Shown piece after piece: positions 35,155 through 43,317 of a stretch of DNA of 64,000 nt (position 1 is its first letter; every line of letters begins with the position of its first letter). The translations under genes were made by a program, and so were the position numbers. The notes under the pieces were generated by a model. That model made no database searches. It saw only the letters and a program-made list of their open reading frames with translations, and was not told the DNA's origin. The stretch is from JBHYDC01 sp051861205 (GTDB lineage Bacteria; Pseudomonadota; Alphaproteobacteria; Rhizobiales; Pleomorphomonadaceae), in the NCBI GenBank assembly GCA_051861205.1, contig JBHYDC010000022.1, forward strand, positions 1 through 64,000. Direction: 5' to 3'.

Positions 35155-37230
35155 ATGCCCGTGCCATCCCCCCGCACCCGCTTCGTCCTCGCTCTCGCCG
35201 TCGTCCTTGGCCTTGCGGCCACAGCGGCGCCGATTGCGCTTCGGCACGCCGTTGAGACCGCAGCGCCGGTGGACCTCTTCGTCCCCACCGCCCGCGTCGT
35301 CGTGGACCGCACCGGCGTGCTCCTGCGCCCCTATGTCGTCGAAAACGGCCTCTGGCGGCTCCAGGCCGACCCCGCCGCCGTCGATCCGCTCTACATCCGC
35401 ATGCTCATCGCCTCCGAGGACCAGCATTTCCGCGAGCATCGCGGCGTCGATCCCGTCGCCATCCTGCGCGCCGGAACGCAGCTTGCCTTGAACGGCCGCA
35501 TCGTGTCCGGCGCATCCACGCTTACGATGCAGGTCGTGCGCCTTGCAGAGCGCCGCCACACCCGTACCGTCTCCGGCAAACTCGGCCAGATCGTCGGTGC
35601 GCTTGCCTTGGAGCGCGTCACGGATAAAGACCGCATCCTGGAAGCCTACCTGCAACTCGCCCCCTTCGGCGGCAACATCGAGGGCGTCCGCGCCGCCGCG
35701 CTCGCCTATTTCGGCAAGGAACCGCGCCGCCTCACCCCCGCCGAAGCGGCCCTTCTCGTCGCCCTCCCTCAGTCGCCCGAAGCCCGCCGTCCAGACCGCT
35801 TCCCCGCCGCCGCCCGCGCCGCGCGCGACCGCGTGCTCACCCGCGCCGCCGCCGCCGGCATCATCTCCGAGGCGGACGCCGCTGCTGCCCGCGCCGAAGC
35901 GGTCCCCACCATCCGCCGCGCCTTCCCCATCCTCGCTCCGCAGATCGCCGACCGCGTCACCCGCCAAACACCGGCCGAGCGTGAGATCCGCCTCACCCTC
36001 GACGGCAATCTCCAAGCCGCCCTCGAACGCCTCGCCGCCGAGCGCGCCAAATCCATCGGCCCCGATGTCTCCGTCGCCATCCTCGTCGCCGATATCGCAA
36101 CCGGCGACATCCTCGCCTCGGTCGGGTCCGCCGGCCTCTTCGACGAGCGCCGCGACGGCTATGTGGATATGACCCGCGCCGTCCGCTCGCCCGGCTCCAC
36201 GCTGAAGCCCTTCATCTACGGTCTCGCCTTCGAAACGGGTCTCGCCCATCCCGAAACCCTGGTCGAGGACCGGCCTACCGCCTTCGCCGGCTACACGCCC
36301 GGCAATTTCGACAAGACCTTCCACGGCACCGTCACCGTCCGCCGTGCGCTGGAACTCTCCCTCAATGTCCCTGCCGTCCAGGTGCTCGAAGCTGTCGGCC
36401 CCGCCCGCCTCGTCTCGCGCATGAAGCGGGCGGGCGTGACGCCGAAGCTGCCGGACCTTGCCCCCGCCGGTCTCGCCGTCGGCCTTGGCGGGGTCGGGCT
36501 TTCCCTCGCCGACCTCGTCACGCTCTACGCCGCGCTCGCCCGTGGCGGCGATCCCATCCCGCTGCAAGAGCGTACCGGCGCCATCCGCCCTGCCAGTCCG
36601 TCCAAACCCCTCATGGACGAACGCGCCGCCGCCTATGTCACTGATATCCTCGCCGGAACGCCCGGCGCAGCCAAAGGCGACAGCCGCCTCGCCCTCAAGA
36701 CCGGCACCTCCTACGGCTACCGCGATGCCTGGGCCATGGGCTACGACGGGCGCCTTGCCGTCGGCGTTTGGGTCGGCCGTCCGGATGGCGCCCCCATGCC
36801 CGGCCTTATGGGCGTCGATGTCGCGGTGCCCATCCTCGCCGACACCTACGTGCGCGCCGGCGGCATCACCAAGCTCCCGCCATACCCACCGGGCCTTCTC
36901 GTCGCCACATCGTCCAACCTGCCGCCCCCGCTCCGCCGCCTGCGCGGATCGCGCAGCGACGTCACCGCCCGCGACCCCGGCCCCGCCATCGCCTATCCGC
37001 CCGCCGGCGCCCGTGTCGACATCGGGCTTGCGGCCGGCGCGCCGATGCCGCTTTCCCTCAAGGTGCGCAACGGCAAAGCCCCCTTCACTTGGTTCGCCGA
37101 CGGCGCCCCGATCGCCCGCGAACCTTGGTCGCGCGAGTTTCAATTCACCCCGCGCGGCGCCGGCTTCGTCACGCTCAGCGTCGTGGATAGCGAAGGCCGG
37201 GGCGACAGGGTGACGGTGTTTCTGGAATGA
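35155..37230 (+). CDS. pbpC: Penicillin-binding protein 1C
   Basis: Bifunctional peptidoglycan synthase of 691 aa, anchored by one N-terminal helix (FVLALAVVLGLAATAAPIAL). The transglycosylase domain shows IASEDQHFREHRGVDP, SGASTLTMQVVRL and EAYLQLAPFGGNIEGVRAAA. The transpeptidase has the SxxK serine in SPGSTLKPF, SLN in LSLNVPAV and KTG in LALKTGTSYG. A C-terminal immunoglobulin-like BiPBP_C domain ends the protein. Domain order and length fit PBP1C. The alpha-2-macroglobulin gene that often accompanies pbpC is not beside it here. Confidence 0.94.
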   Translation: MPVPSPRTRFVLALAVVLGLAATAAPIALRHAVETAAPVDLFVPTARVVVDRTGVLLRPYVVENGLWRLQADPAAVDPLYIRMLIASEDQHFREHRGVDPVAILRAGTQLALNGRIVSGASTLTMQVVRLAERRHTRTVSGKLGQIVGALALERVTDKDRILEAYLQLAPFGGNIEGVRAAALAYFGKEPRRLTPAEAALLVALPQSPEARRPDRFPAAARAARDRVLTRAAAAGIISEADAAAARAEAVPTIRRAFPILAPQIADRVTRQTPAEREIRLTLDGNLQAALERLAAERAKSIGPDVSVAILVADIATGDILASVGSAGLFDERRDGYVDMTRAVRSPGSTLKPFIYGLAFETGLAHPETLVEDRPTAFAGYTPGNFDKTFHGTVTVRRALELSLNVPAVQVLEAVGPARLVSRMKRAGVTPKLPDLAPAGLAVGLGGVGLSLADLVTLYAALARGGDPIPLQERTGAIRPASPSKPLMDERAAAYVTDILAGTPGAAKGDSRLALKTGTSYGYRDAWAMGYDGRLAVGVWVGRPDGAPMPGLMGVDVAVPILADTYVRAGGITKLPPYPPGLLVATSSNLPPPLRRLRGSRSDVTARDPGPAIAYPPAGARVDIGLAAGAPMPLSLKVRNGKAPFTWFADGAPIAREPWSREFQFTPRGAGFVTLSVVDSEGRGDRVTVFLE

Positions 37231-37321
37231 CGCCCGCTCGCGCGTATGCGTGATCCTGCGTCTTGCGCGTCGGGCCGAATTCGCGCACACCCATCGCCCT
37301 ATACGATCCAAGAGGCCTGGG

Positions 37322-38686
37322 ATGACCAAGAAGGAACGCGTCGCGCTGATTTCGCTGATCGCGAGCCTCGGCCTCACCGGTGCAAAGCTGACCGTCGGCA
37401 TCATGATCGGCTCGCTCGCGCTCATCACCGACGCCCTTCACAGCGCCACCGATTTCGTTGCCACGCTCGTCAGCTATTTCGCCGTGCGCTGGGCTGATCG
37501 GCCCGCCGACGAAGATCATCCCTACGGCCACGGCAAGTTCGAAAGCATCGCGGCGCTCGGCGAAGCAACCCTTCTCTTGCTGCTTGCAGGCGGCGTCACC
37601 GTCGAGGCCTGGAACCGGCTCGGGGAGGGCGCAATCCCGCCTGCGGTCGGTTTCCTGCCTTTCGCGGTCATGGGCGTCGAAATCGTCATCAACGCATGGC
37701 GCGCCCATGCCCTGAACAAAACGGCCAAGGAAACCGGCAGCCGCGCACTCGCCTCCAGCGCGCTCCATTTCCTGTCCGATGTCGGCTCCTCCATCGCCGT
37801 CGTCATCGGCCTTGCCGCCACGGCCTACGGCTACGGCGGGGCCGACCCCATAGCGGCGATGGCGGTGGCCGTACTCATCGCCGGGCTCGCCTTGCGTATG
37901 ATGAAGCGCACCGTGGACGACCTCACCGACCGGGTGCCCCCCGGTCTCGTGAACGGCCTGATCCGCGCGGTCGAGGATATTCCCGGCGTCGTCACCGTCA
38001 ATCACGTCCGTGTTCGCCACGTCGGCAATCAGGCCTTTGTGGATGCCGCCGTTGAGGTGCCCCGGTCCCTGGCCTTCGAGCAGATCCGGTCGGTGAAGGA
38101 GCGCATCAATCAAGCGATCGCCGCCGATGTTGCCGGCGCCGAGATCACGGTAAGCTGCAATCCGCTGGCCATGGACGACGAGACCGTCCGCGAGCGCGTC
38201 CTTCTCGCCGCCGCGCGCGACGGTCTGCCGATCCATCACGTGACGATCCAGCACCTTGGCAACCGCATCGCCATCAGCCTCGATCTTGAGGTCGATGCCG
38301 AGATGCCGCTCGGGCAAGCGCACCGCATTGCCTCGGGCCTTGAAGAGGCGATCCGCGCCGAGATTGGCGCTGAGGTCGAGGTCGAAACCCACCTCGAACC
38401 GCTTCTCCCGGATCTCTTGCCCGGCGAAACCCTGACCAATGGCCTTTCCGCCGACATCCTGGATGCGCTGAAATCCAAGGCCGAAGCGCTCGGCGTCACC
38501 GACGTGCACAACGTGCGCGTTCGCGAACTGCCCGACGGCCTTTTCGTGGCCTTCCATTGCCGGTTCGACGGTTCGCTCGCCGCCCGCGAGGTCCACGCCC
38601 GCGCCGACGCCCTGGAGCGCGCCGTGCGCATCCAGTTCCCCCAGATCCGCCGGATCGTGAGCCACCCCGAACCGACACGCGCCTAA
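37322..38686 (+). CDS. Cation diffusion facilitator with three cytosolic ZT_dimer-like repeats
   Basis: Divalent metal/proton antiporter of about 454 aa, longer than the usual 300-aa CDF protein. The membrane part carries the metal-site motifs ALITDALHSATDFVATL and DHPYGHGKFES, with the second site in SSALHFLSDVGSS. After the membrane domain come three consecutive modules of the ZT_dimer type. Approximate spans are residues 210-290 (VNHVRVRHVGNQAFVDAAVEVP), 290-370 (IHHVTIQHLGNRIAISLDLEVD) and 375-450 (VHNVRVRELPDGLFVAFHCRFD). ATG 37322 has AGAGG at 7 nt. The metal (Zn, Fe, Mn or Cd) is not readable. Confidence 0.92.
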   Translation: MTKKERVALISLIASLGLTGAKLTVGIMIGSLALITDALHSATDFVATLVSYFAVRWADRPADEDHPYGHGKFESIAALGEATLLLLLAGGVTVEAWNRLGEGAIPPAVGFLPFAVMGVEIVINAWRAHALNKTAKETGSRALASSALHFLSDVGSSIAVVIGLAATAYGYGGADPIAAMAVAVLIAGLALRMMKRTVDDLTDRVPPGLVNGLIRAVEDIPGVVTVNHVRVRHVGNQAFVDAAVEVPRSLAFEQIRSVKERINQAIAADVAGAEITVSCNPLAMDDETVRERVLLAAARDGLPIHHVTIQHLGNRIAISLDLEVDAEMPLGQAHRIASGLEEAIRAEIGAEVEVETHLEPLLPDLLPGETLTNGLSADILDALKSKAEALGVTDVHNVRVRELPDGLFVAFHCRFDGSLAAREVHARADALERAVRIQFPQIRRIVSHPEPTRA

Positions 38687-38689
38687 TCG

Positions 38690-39571
38690 TCACTCGGCCG
38701 TATCGCTCGCACTTTCTTCGCGAACAGACGACAGGTATTTCAGGATCAAGTCGCTGTAAAATTGCGCCAGTTCGTAGCAATAGGTCACGGTGCGGTCGCT
38801 CGGAGACCAAAACGCATTTATGGTTCCGCACTCGCTTGCCCGGAATGTAATGCCATCCTCCAACTTGTAAGCTTCGTTGATGTGATCGGCCACGATTTCG
38901 ATCAATGTGCTTTTTTTCGTCATTCCGGCAATAAAATCAAGATTTTCGTTCTTGTTTTCATCATAGATGACCTTTATTCTTGACTTGCGGCCATCGGTCC
39001 GAATATGCGGCTCCAAAAGCGTATTCCATGAGTTCAGAACCTGAACATATTCATACGCACAACTTTCGCGTCGCTCCTGCGGAAGGTCATAATAGTCGGC
39101 AATGTCCTTGAATGCCTCCGGGTCGCGGCCAACGGCCAGACAAACGACGGAGTAGCCGCGTTGGCGGTCCATTCCATGTTCGTCCCAGTATTTGCTCTCG
39201 TCTTCCTCTGCGTCCTCGCTCGTCATTTCCGCGACGAGGTCGTCGGACATAAAGAACGAGTCCGCCGTGTCGCGAACCGCTTGGTCCAGCGTTTCGTCTT
39301 CAGGCTCCAGCAGCATGATGGACGCCAGATTGTCGACAGCGTCCTCTTCGCGGGCCGTGATGGGGATTTCCAGTTCGGACACGAACATGTGGCCGGCTTC
39401 GTGATAGAGCGTGGCTATGCCGTTTCCCAAGACGAACCCGATAGCGGTGTCGAGTTCTTCGTCCGTTAGATCCTCGTAGGTCAAATCCGCCGCGCGGCTC
39501 CCGGACACTAATGCGATCAAAGCACAACCGGCTGCCAATGCACCGAGTACCCGCTTCGGTAGTATAGACAT
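38690..39571 (-). CDS. DUF4344 putative metallopeptidase, secreted
   Basis: About 293 aa, with an N-terminal signal peptide (VLGALAAGCALIALVSGSRA then ADL). The zinc-binding-like motif LYHEAGHMFVSE lies at about residues 56-67, followed by EEDAVDNLASIMLLEPEDE, a downstream Glu/Asp region that may supply the third ligand. These fit DUF4344, a family annotated as a putative metallopeptidase without a known substrate. The protein is acidic, and its last third includes two Cys residues that may pair in the periplasm. It is convergent with the CDF gene, 3 bp apart. A GTG at 39574 could also start it. Confidence 0.82.
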   Translation of the reverse strand: MSILPKRVLGALAAGCALIALVSGSRAADLTYEDLTDEELDTAIGFVLGNGIATLYHEAGHMFVSELEIPITAREEDAVDNLASIMLLEPEDETLDQAVRDTADSFFMSDDLVAEMTSEDAEEDESKYWDEHGMDRQRGYSVVCLAVGRDPEAFKDIADYYDLPQERRESCAYEYVQVLNSWNTLLEPHIRTDGRKSRIKVIYDENKNENLDFIAGMTKKSTLIEIVADHINEAYKLEDGITFRASECGTINAFWSPSDRTVTYCYELAQFYSDLILKYLSSVREESASDTAE

Positions 39572-39663
39572 CACTCCCCCCCCCCAACTTCGCTACGTTA
39601 AGCTCAAGTATACATCGCCGGAATTAACCGTCGGTTGCCGGCAAAATTTCCCCATCGCAATTG

Positions 39664-40377
39664 ATGCGTCCGGGCGTTATGCACAGCATGAACTCACGCT
39701 CAAAGCAGCCCGCTGTGCCCATCCGCCTCTATGATCTGACCGGGGCCAACGACGCTCGCTTCAGCCCCTACTGCACGCGCGTGAAAATGGCGCTGGCGCT
39801 GAAGGGTCTCGCCTATGTCACGGAGCCGGTGCCCTTCACCGCCATTTCGGCCATCGCCGGCGGCGGGTTCAAAACCCTTCCGTTGATCGAAGACGGCGCC
39901 CGGCTTGTGTCCGACAGCTTCACGATTGCCGAATATCTCGACGAAACCTACCCAGGAGCACCGCTGTTCGCGCCGGATTCCGCCGGCAAGGCTGCTGCCC
40001 GCTTTGTCGAGGGCGCGATGTTCAGCGTCCTCCACATGCCCGCCATGCCGCTCGTCGCCAAATCGATCCACGACTGCCTCATGCCCGCCGATCAGAGCTA
40101 TTTCCGCGCCTCGCGCGAAGCCCGCCTCGGCCGTACGCTGGAAGAAGCTGCCATCGGCAATGCCGAGCGACTGCCCGAGTACCGCAAGCTGTTCCATCCG
40201 CTGCGGCACACCCTCGGCACCTCGGCCTATTTCGGCGGCGATACCCCGCTCTACGTCGACGCAATCGTGTTCGGCAGCCTGTTCTGGCTCCATGCCGTCA
40301 GCGACCTCGATTGGCTCGCCGGAGAAGACGCGCTCGCTGCATGGTACGGCCGCTGTTTCGACCTCACGTTTCGCTAA
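39664..40377 (+). CDS. Glutathione S-transferase family protein
   Basis: About 237 aa. The thioredoxin-like N-terminal domain contains IRLYDLTGANDARFSPYCTRVKMALALKGLAYVTEPVPF, the cis-Pro region FKTLPLIEDGARLVSDSFTIAEYLDETYPG, and the helical C-terminal domain ends DLDWLAGEDALAAWYGRCFDL. The SPYC segment resembles a catalytic Ser/Cys class. The substrate is not predictable. Several in-frame starts exist (ATG 39664, 39679, 39688) and none has a strong ribosome-binding site. Confidence 0.85.
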   Translation: MRPGVMHSMNSRSKQPAVPIRLYDLTGANDARFSPYCTRVKMALALKGLAYVTEPVPFTAISAIAGGGFKTLPLIEDGARLVSDSFTIAEYLDETYPGAPLFAPDSAGKAAARFVEGAMFSVLHMPAMPLVAKSIHDCLMPADQSYFRASREARLGRTLEEAAIGNAERLPEYRKLFHPLRHTLGTSAYFGGDTPLYVDAIVFGSLFWLHAVSDLDWLAGEDALAAWYGRCFDLTFR

Positions 40378-40512
40378 AGACCTCGGTTTTCGCGGCTGAT
40401 GGGCCCGCCGCTGCTTGTGGTCCAACCGGCGCGCGGCTATAAGCCCGCGCGAGTTGTCCCGTCTTCCCGGCGGCTGACCAACCCATCCTTCAAGCCCGAA
40501 AGGCAAGACTTT

Positions 40513-40935
40513 ATGGCGATCGAACGTACCTTCTCGATGATCAAGCCGGACGCGACCCGGCGTAACCTCACCGGCGCCATCACCGCCAAGCTGGAAGCGG
40601 CCGGCCTTCGCGTCATCGCCTCCAAGCGCGTGTGGATGTCCCGCCGTCAGGCCGAAGGCTTCTACGCCGTCCACAAGGACCGCCCCTTCTTCGGCGAACT
40701 CGTTGATTCCATGTCGGCTGCGCCGACCATCGTTCAGGTTCTGGAAGGCGAAAACGCCATTCTGAAGAACCGCGAAGTGATGGGTGCCACCAACCCGGCC
40801 AACGCCGCCGAGGGCACCATCCGCAAGGAATTCGCGCTCTCGATCGGCGAGAACTCCGTGCACGGTTCCGACGCTCCGGAAACCGCTGCCGTCGAGATCG
40901 CCTATTGGTTCTCCGAGACCGAAATCGTCGGCTGA
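40513..40935 (+). CDS. ndk: Nucleoside diphosphate kinase
   Basis: A 140-aa enzyme that balances nucleoside triphosphates by phosphate transfer through a phospho-histidine. MAIERTFSMIKPDATRRNLTGAI opens the protein, and the active-site His lies in NSVHGSDAPETAAVEIAYWF. The length is exactly normal. The frame stays open upstream to 40399, but the conserved start is ATG 40513. A strong intrinsic terminator follows. Confidence 0.98.
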   Translation: MAIERTFSMIKPDATRRNLTGAITAKLEAAGLRVIASKRVWMSRRQAEGFYAVHKDRPFFGELVDSMSAAPTIVQVLEGENAILKNREVMGATNPANAAEGTIRKEFALSIGENSVHGSDAPETAAVEIAYWFSETEIVG

Positions 40936-40963
40936 ACGGCCGTCAATTTTTCCTCGACGCTTG

Positions 40964-40993
40964 ACCCGCGGATGCCCCCCATCCGCGGGTTTT
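40964..40993 (+). terminator. Intrinsic terminator of ndk
   Basis: ACCCGCGGATG (40964-40974) pairs perfectly with CATCCGCGGGT (40980-40990) around a C-rich loop and is followed by TTTT. It lies 29 bp after the ndk stop codon and is the clearest Rho-independent terminator in the window. Confidence 0.9.
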
Positions 40994-41090
40994 CCATGTC
41001 CGGCTCCGCCCAGTCATGGAACAATCTTAGGCTTGGCCGCTTTGTAGAAGGCAGATCTTCTCACCGACCAGCCAATGCGAGACCGGAACC

Positions 41091-41264
41091 ATGTTGAAAT
41101 GGGCGCTGATTTTCCTGGTCATTTCCGTGATCGCCGGCTTCTTTGGCTTCACCGGTGTTTCCGTCGCCACTAGCCGGATCGCGAAAGTTCTGTTCTTCCT
41201 GTTCCTCACGATCTTCGTCATCTTTATCGTGCTCGCCATCATTGCCGGTGAGGCGATCTTCTGA
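41091..41264 (+). CDS. DUF1328 small membrane protein
   Basis: A 57-residue, almost wholly hydrophobic peptide: MLKWALIFLVISVIAGFFGF, then TSRIAKVLFFLFLTIFVIFIVL ending GEAIF. Two membrane helices separated by a short loop and the LKWALIFLVIS start identify DUF1328 (YtjA-like). Function is unknown; relatives are often stress-induced. A GGAAC element at 41018-41022 resembles an EcfG-type -35, but the matching -10 is poor. Confidence 0.85.
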   Translation: MLKWALIFLVISVIAGFFGFTGVSVATSRIAKVLFFLFLTIFVIFIVLAIIAGEAIF

Positions 41265-41414
41265 CGAAGCCGTGATGCCCTTCGGATGTGGGATTTTCAT
41301 CAAACCCCGCAAAACTTAAACTTGTAAGGCAGCCCCTCAGTCTTGATTAATATGTTTTCTGATATGTGTCGTTCATACGCGCCGAAACGCGTCTTCGATA
41401 CGGAGGAAAGCAGC

Positions 41415-41936
41415 ATGCTCAACGCCATTTCGCGGTCAGCCTCACTCGCCTTCATCTCCATCACGCTTGGCCTGTTCGCCGCCGCATCCGCGCGCGCGGA
41501 AGTCTCGATCGACGCGATGACCGAGCAGTTCACCGACCTCGGCTATGTCGTTACCGAGGTCGAGGACCAGGGCACGGTCGTCGAGTTCAAGATGACGACG
41601 CCCGGCGGGCGGATCTTCGAAGCCAAGGTGAATGCGGGCAGCGGCGCGTTGATCACCTTCACCGAAGAAGACGGCACCACCATTCAGCACGGCAGCTTGG
41701 CCCCCAAGCACGACAAGACCAGCCTCACCAAAAGCAATCGCGGCAATCACTACGGTCAAAGCAAAGTCCATGGCGAGGATGACGCTGAAGGCGTCGAAAG
41801 CGCTGATAGCGGCGGCGGGCACGGCGGTGGTAACGGTGGCGGGCACGGCGGTGGTAACGGTGGCGGGCACGGCGGTGGTAACGGTGGCGGGCATGGCGGC
41901 GGCAACAGCGGTAGCCACGGCGGCGATGACGATTGA
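41415..41936 (+). CDS. Secreted protein with PepSY-like domain and Gly/His repeat tail
   Basis: About 173 aa. A Sec signal (LAFISITLGLFAAASARA, then EVS) precedes a small domain (IDAMTEQFTDLGYVVTEVEDQGTVVEFKMTTPGGRIFEAKVNAGSGALI) with the PepSY-like pattern of helix plus beta hairpin. From about residue 133 the protein consists of GGGHGGGN units, four near-identical copies and one decayed copy, ending in GGDDD. The His/Asp-rich tail could bind metal ions; that is inference. ATG 41415 is preceded by GGAGG. Its transcription unit seems to be its own. Confidence 0.8.
   Translation: MLNAISRSASLAFISITLGLFAAASARAEVSIDAMTEQFTDLGYVVTEVEDQGTVVEFKMTTPGGRIFEAKVNAGSGALITFTEEDGTTIQHGSLAPKHDKTSLTKSNRGNHYGQSKVHGEDDAEGVESADSGGGHGGGNGGGHGGGNGGGHGGGNGGGHGGGNSGSHGGDDD
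41811..41930 (+). repeat. 24-bp tandem repeat, five copies, coding
   Basis: The unit GGTGGCGGGCACGGCGGTGG plus TAAC starts at 41811 and repeats at 41835, 41859, 41883 and 41907. Copies 2 and 3 are identical, copy 1 differs by one base, copy 4 by a few and copy 5 has decayed. The period keeps the reading frame (eight codons), so copy number can vary without frameshift. Confidence 0.9.
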
Positions 41937-42092
41937 ACCCGTCGCTTCAGCGTCAGGACCGGTTTCCCCGGTCCGGGCACTCAAGCGCTTCGGCGCCATC
42001 ACATTGTGTTTCGTTGACAGAGGCCCACCCCGGCTTAGCCTCTCCCATCAGCAAGCTCCCCCCACGAGGAGCACACTGGTTTGGAGCTGGAC

Positions 42093-43079
42093 ATGAAAAA
42101 CCGCAAACTTGGCAGCGGCGGGCTCACCGTCTCCGCCCTTGGGCTCGGCTGCATGGGCATGAGCGAATTCTATGGGCCGGGCGACGAAACCCAGTCGATC
42201 GCCACCATTCACCGCGCCCTCGAACTCGGCGTTTCCTTCCTTGATACCGCCGACATGTACGGGGTAGGGCGCAACGAGGAACTGGTCGGCCGCGCCATCA
42301 AGGACCGCCGCGACAAGGTCGTGCTCGCCACCAAATTCGGCAATGTTCGAGGGCCCAACGGCGAGCGCCTCGGCATCAGCGGCAAGCCGTATTATGTGAA
42401 GAGTGCCTGCGACGCCAGCCTGAAGCGGCTCGGCGTTGACGTCATCGACCTCTACTATCAGCACCGCGTCGATCCTGAGACGCCGATCGAAGACACCGTC
42501 GGCGCCATGGCCGATCTCGTGCGCGCGGGCAAGGTGCGCTACCTCGGCCTTTCCGAAGCGGCGCCCGCCACCATCCGCCGCGCCCACGCGGTCCACCCCA
42601 TCGCCGCGCTGCAGACCGAATACTCCCTCTGGAGCCGCGATCCGGAGCCCGAAATTCTTCCCACGCTCCGCGAACTCGGCATCGGCTTCGTGCCCTACAG
42701 CCCGCTCGGCCGTGGCTTTTTGACAGGGCGTTTCAAGCGCATCGAAGATCTGCCCGAGGATGATTTCCGCCGCGTCTCGCCCCGTTTCCAGGGCGAAAAC
42801 TTCCAGCTCAACCTCGATCTCGTCGGCGTCGTCGAGGATCTCGCTTCCGCCAAAGGCGTGAAACCGTCGCAGCTCGTGCTCGCCTGGGTTATAGCCCAGG
42901 GCGACGACGTCGTGCCCATCCCCGGCACCAAGCAGGTTCGCTACGTCGAGGAAAATGTCGCCGCCGCCGACATCGAGTTGACGCCCGAAGAACTCCAAGA
43001 GCTTCAATCCGCCTTCCCCGCCGGCGTCGCTGCCGGCGAGCGCTATCCCGAAGCCGGCATGAAGTCCGTCAACCTTTGA
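42093..43079 (+). CDS. Aldo/keto reductase
   Basis: NADPH-dependent carbonyl reductase of 328 aa. The family motifs SALGLGCMGMSEFYGPGD, the catalytic Asp/Tyr region FLDTADMYGVGRNEELVGRAI (Tyr in MYG), VVLATKFG with its Lys, and the C-terminal cofactor site VPIPGTKQVRYVEENVAA are all present. The protein resembles the YakC/AKR13-like branch. The substrate is unknown. ATG 42093 (MKNRKLG) follows GGAG at 7 nt; an earlier in-frame TTG is less likely. Confidence 0.94.
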   Translation: MKNRKLGSGGLTVSALGLGCMGMSEFYGPGDETQSIATIHRALELGVSFLDTADMYGVGRNEELVGRAIKDRRDKVVLATKFGNVRGPNGERLGISGKPYYVKSACDASLKRLGVDVIDLYYQHRVDPETPIEDTVGAMADLVRAGKVRYLGLSEAAPATIRRAHAVHPIAALQTEYSLWSRDPEPEILPTLRELGIGFVPYSPLGRGFLTGRFKRIEDLPEDDFRRVSPRFQGENFQLNLDLVGVVEDLASAKGVKPSQLVLAWVIAQGDDVVPIPGTKQVRYVEENVAAADIELTPEELQELQSAFPAGVAAGERYPEAGMKSVNL

Positions 43080-43133
43080 CGCTATAGCCGTCAGGGTCAC
43101 CATCTGAAACAAGCCGAGCCACTGGTCTTCTCT

Positions 43134-43170
43134 TTCTCCCCTTGCGGGGTCTCGCCCATCGCTTCGCGAG
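43134..43170. repeat. Dispersed repeat copy 2 with terminator-like hairpin
   Basis: TTCTCCCCTTGCGGGGT at 43134-43150 matches the copy at 31489 except for one base. The following sequence folds: GGGG-T-CTCGC (43146-43155) with GCGAG-CCCC (43166-43174), a 9-bp stem with one bulge. It may end the aldo/keto reductase transcript. Confidence 0.5.
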
Positions 43171-43226
43171 CCCCCCTTGCGCGCCTCACGTCATGAGCAC
43201 TGGACAGCGCTATCTGAATGTCTGTT

Positions 43227-43238
43227 AAGTCTATACAA
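43227..43238. promoter_or_regulatory. Candidate GntR/HutC operator upstream of gntR-type gene
   Basis: AAGTCTATACAA matches the motif found at 44426-44437 and 45291-45302, with one substitution in the GTATATAC core. It lies 80 bp before the regulator ATG, consistent with autoregulation. Confidence 0.55.
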
Positions 43239-43317
43239 GAATGCCGCCTCCAACGCGGTGGCGGCCTTCGATAACGGACACGGGCATACAGTGGTCGATC
43301 AAGCGCAAGTTGAGAAC

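Noticed and set aside
35134..37428. A 764-codon minus-strand open frame opposite pbpC
   Set aside because: Gly/Ala/Glu-rich shadow translation with no family signal; pbpC on the + strand has all catalytic motifs.
41018..41042. EcfG (general stress) promoter before the DUF1328 gene
   Set aside because: GGAAC is present, but the -10 reads GCTT instead of CGTT; evidence is too weak for a feature.
41811..41930. Possible CRISPR-like or satellite repeat
   Set aside because: The units are contiguous with no spacers and keep the reading frame of a secreted protein, so they are a coding tandem repeat.
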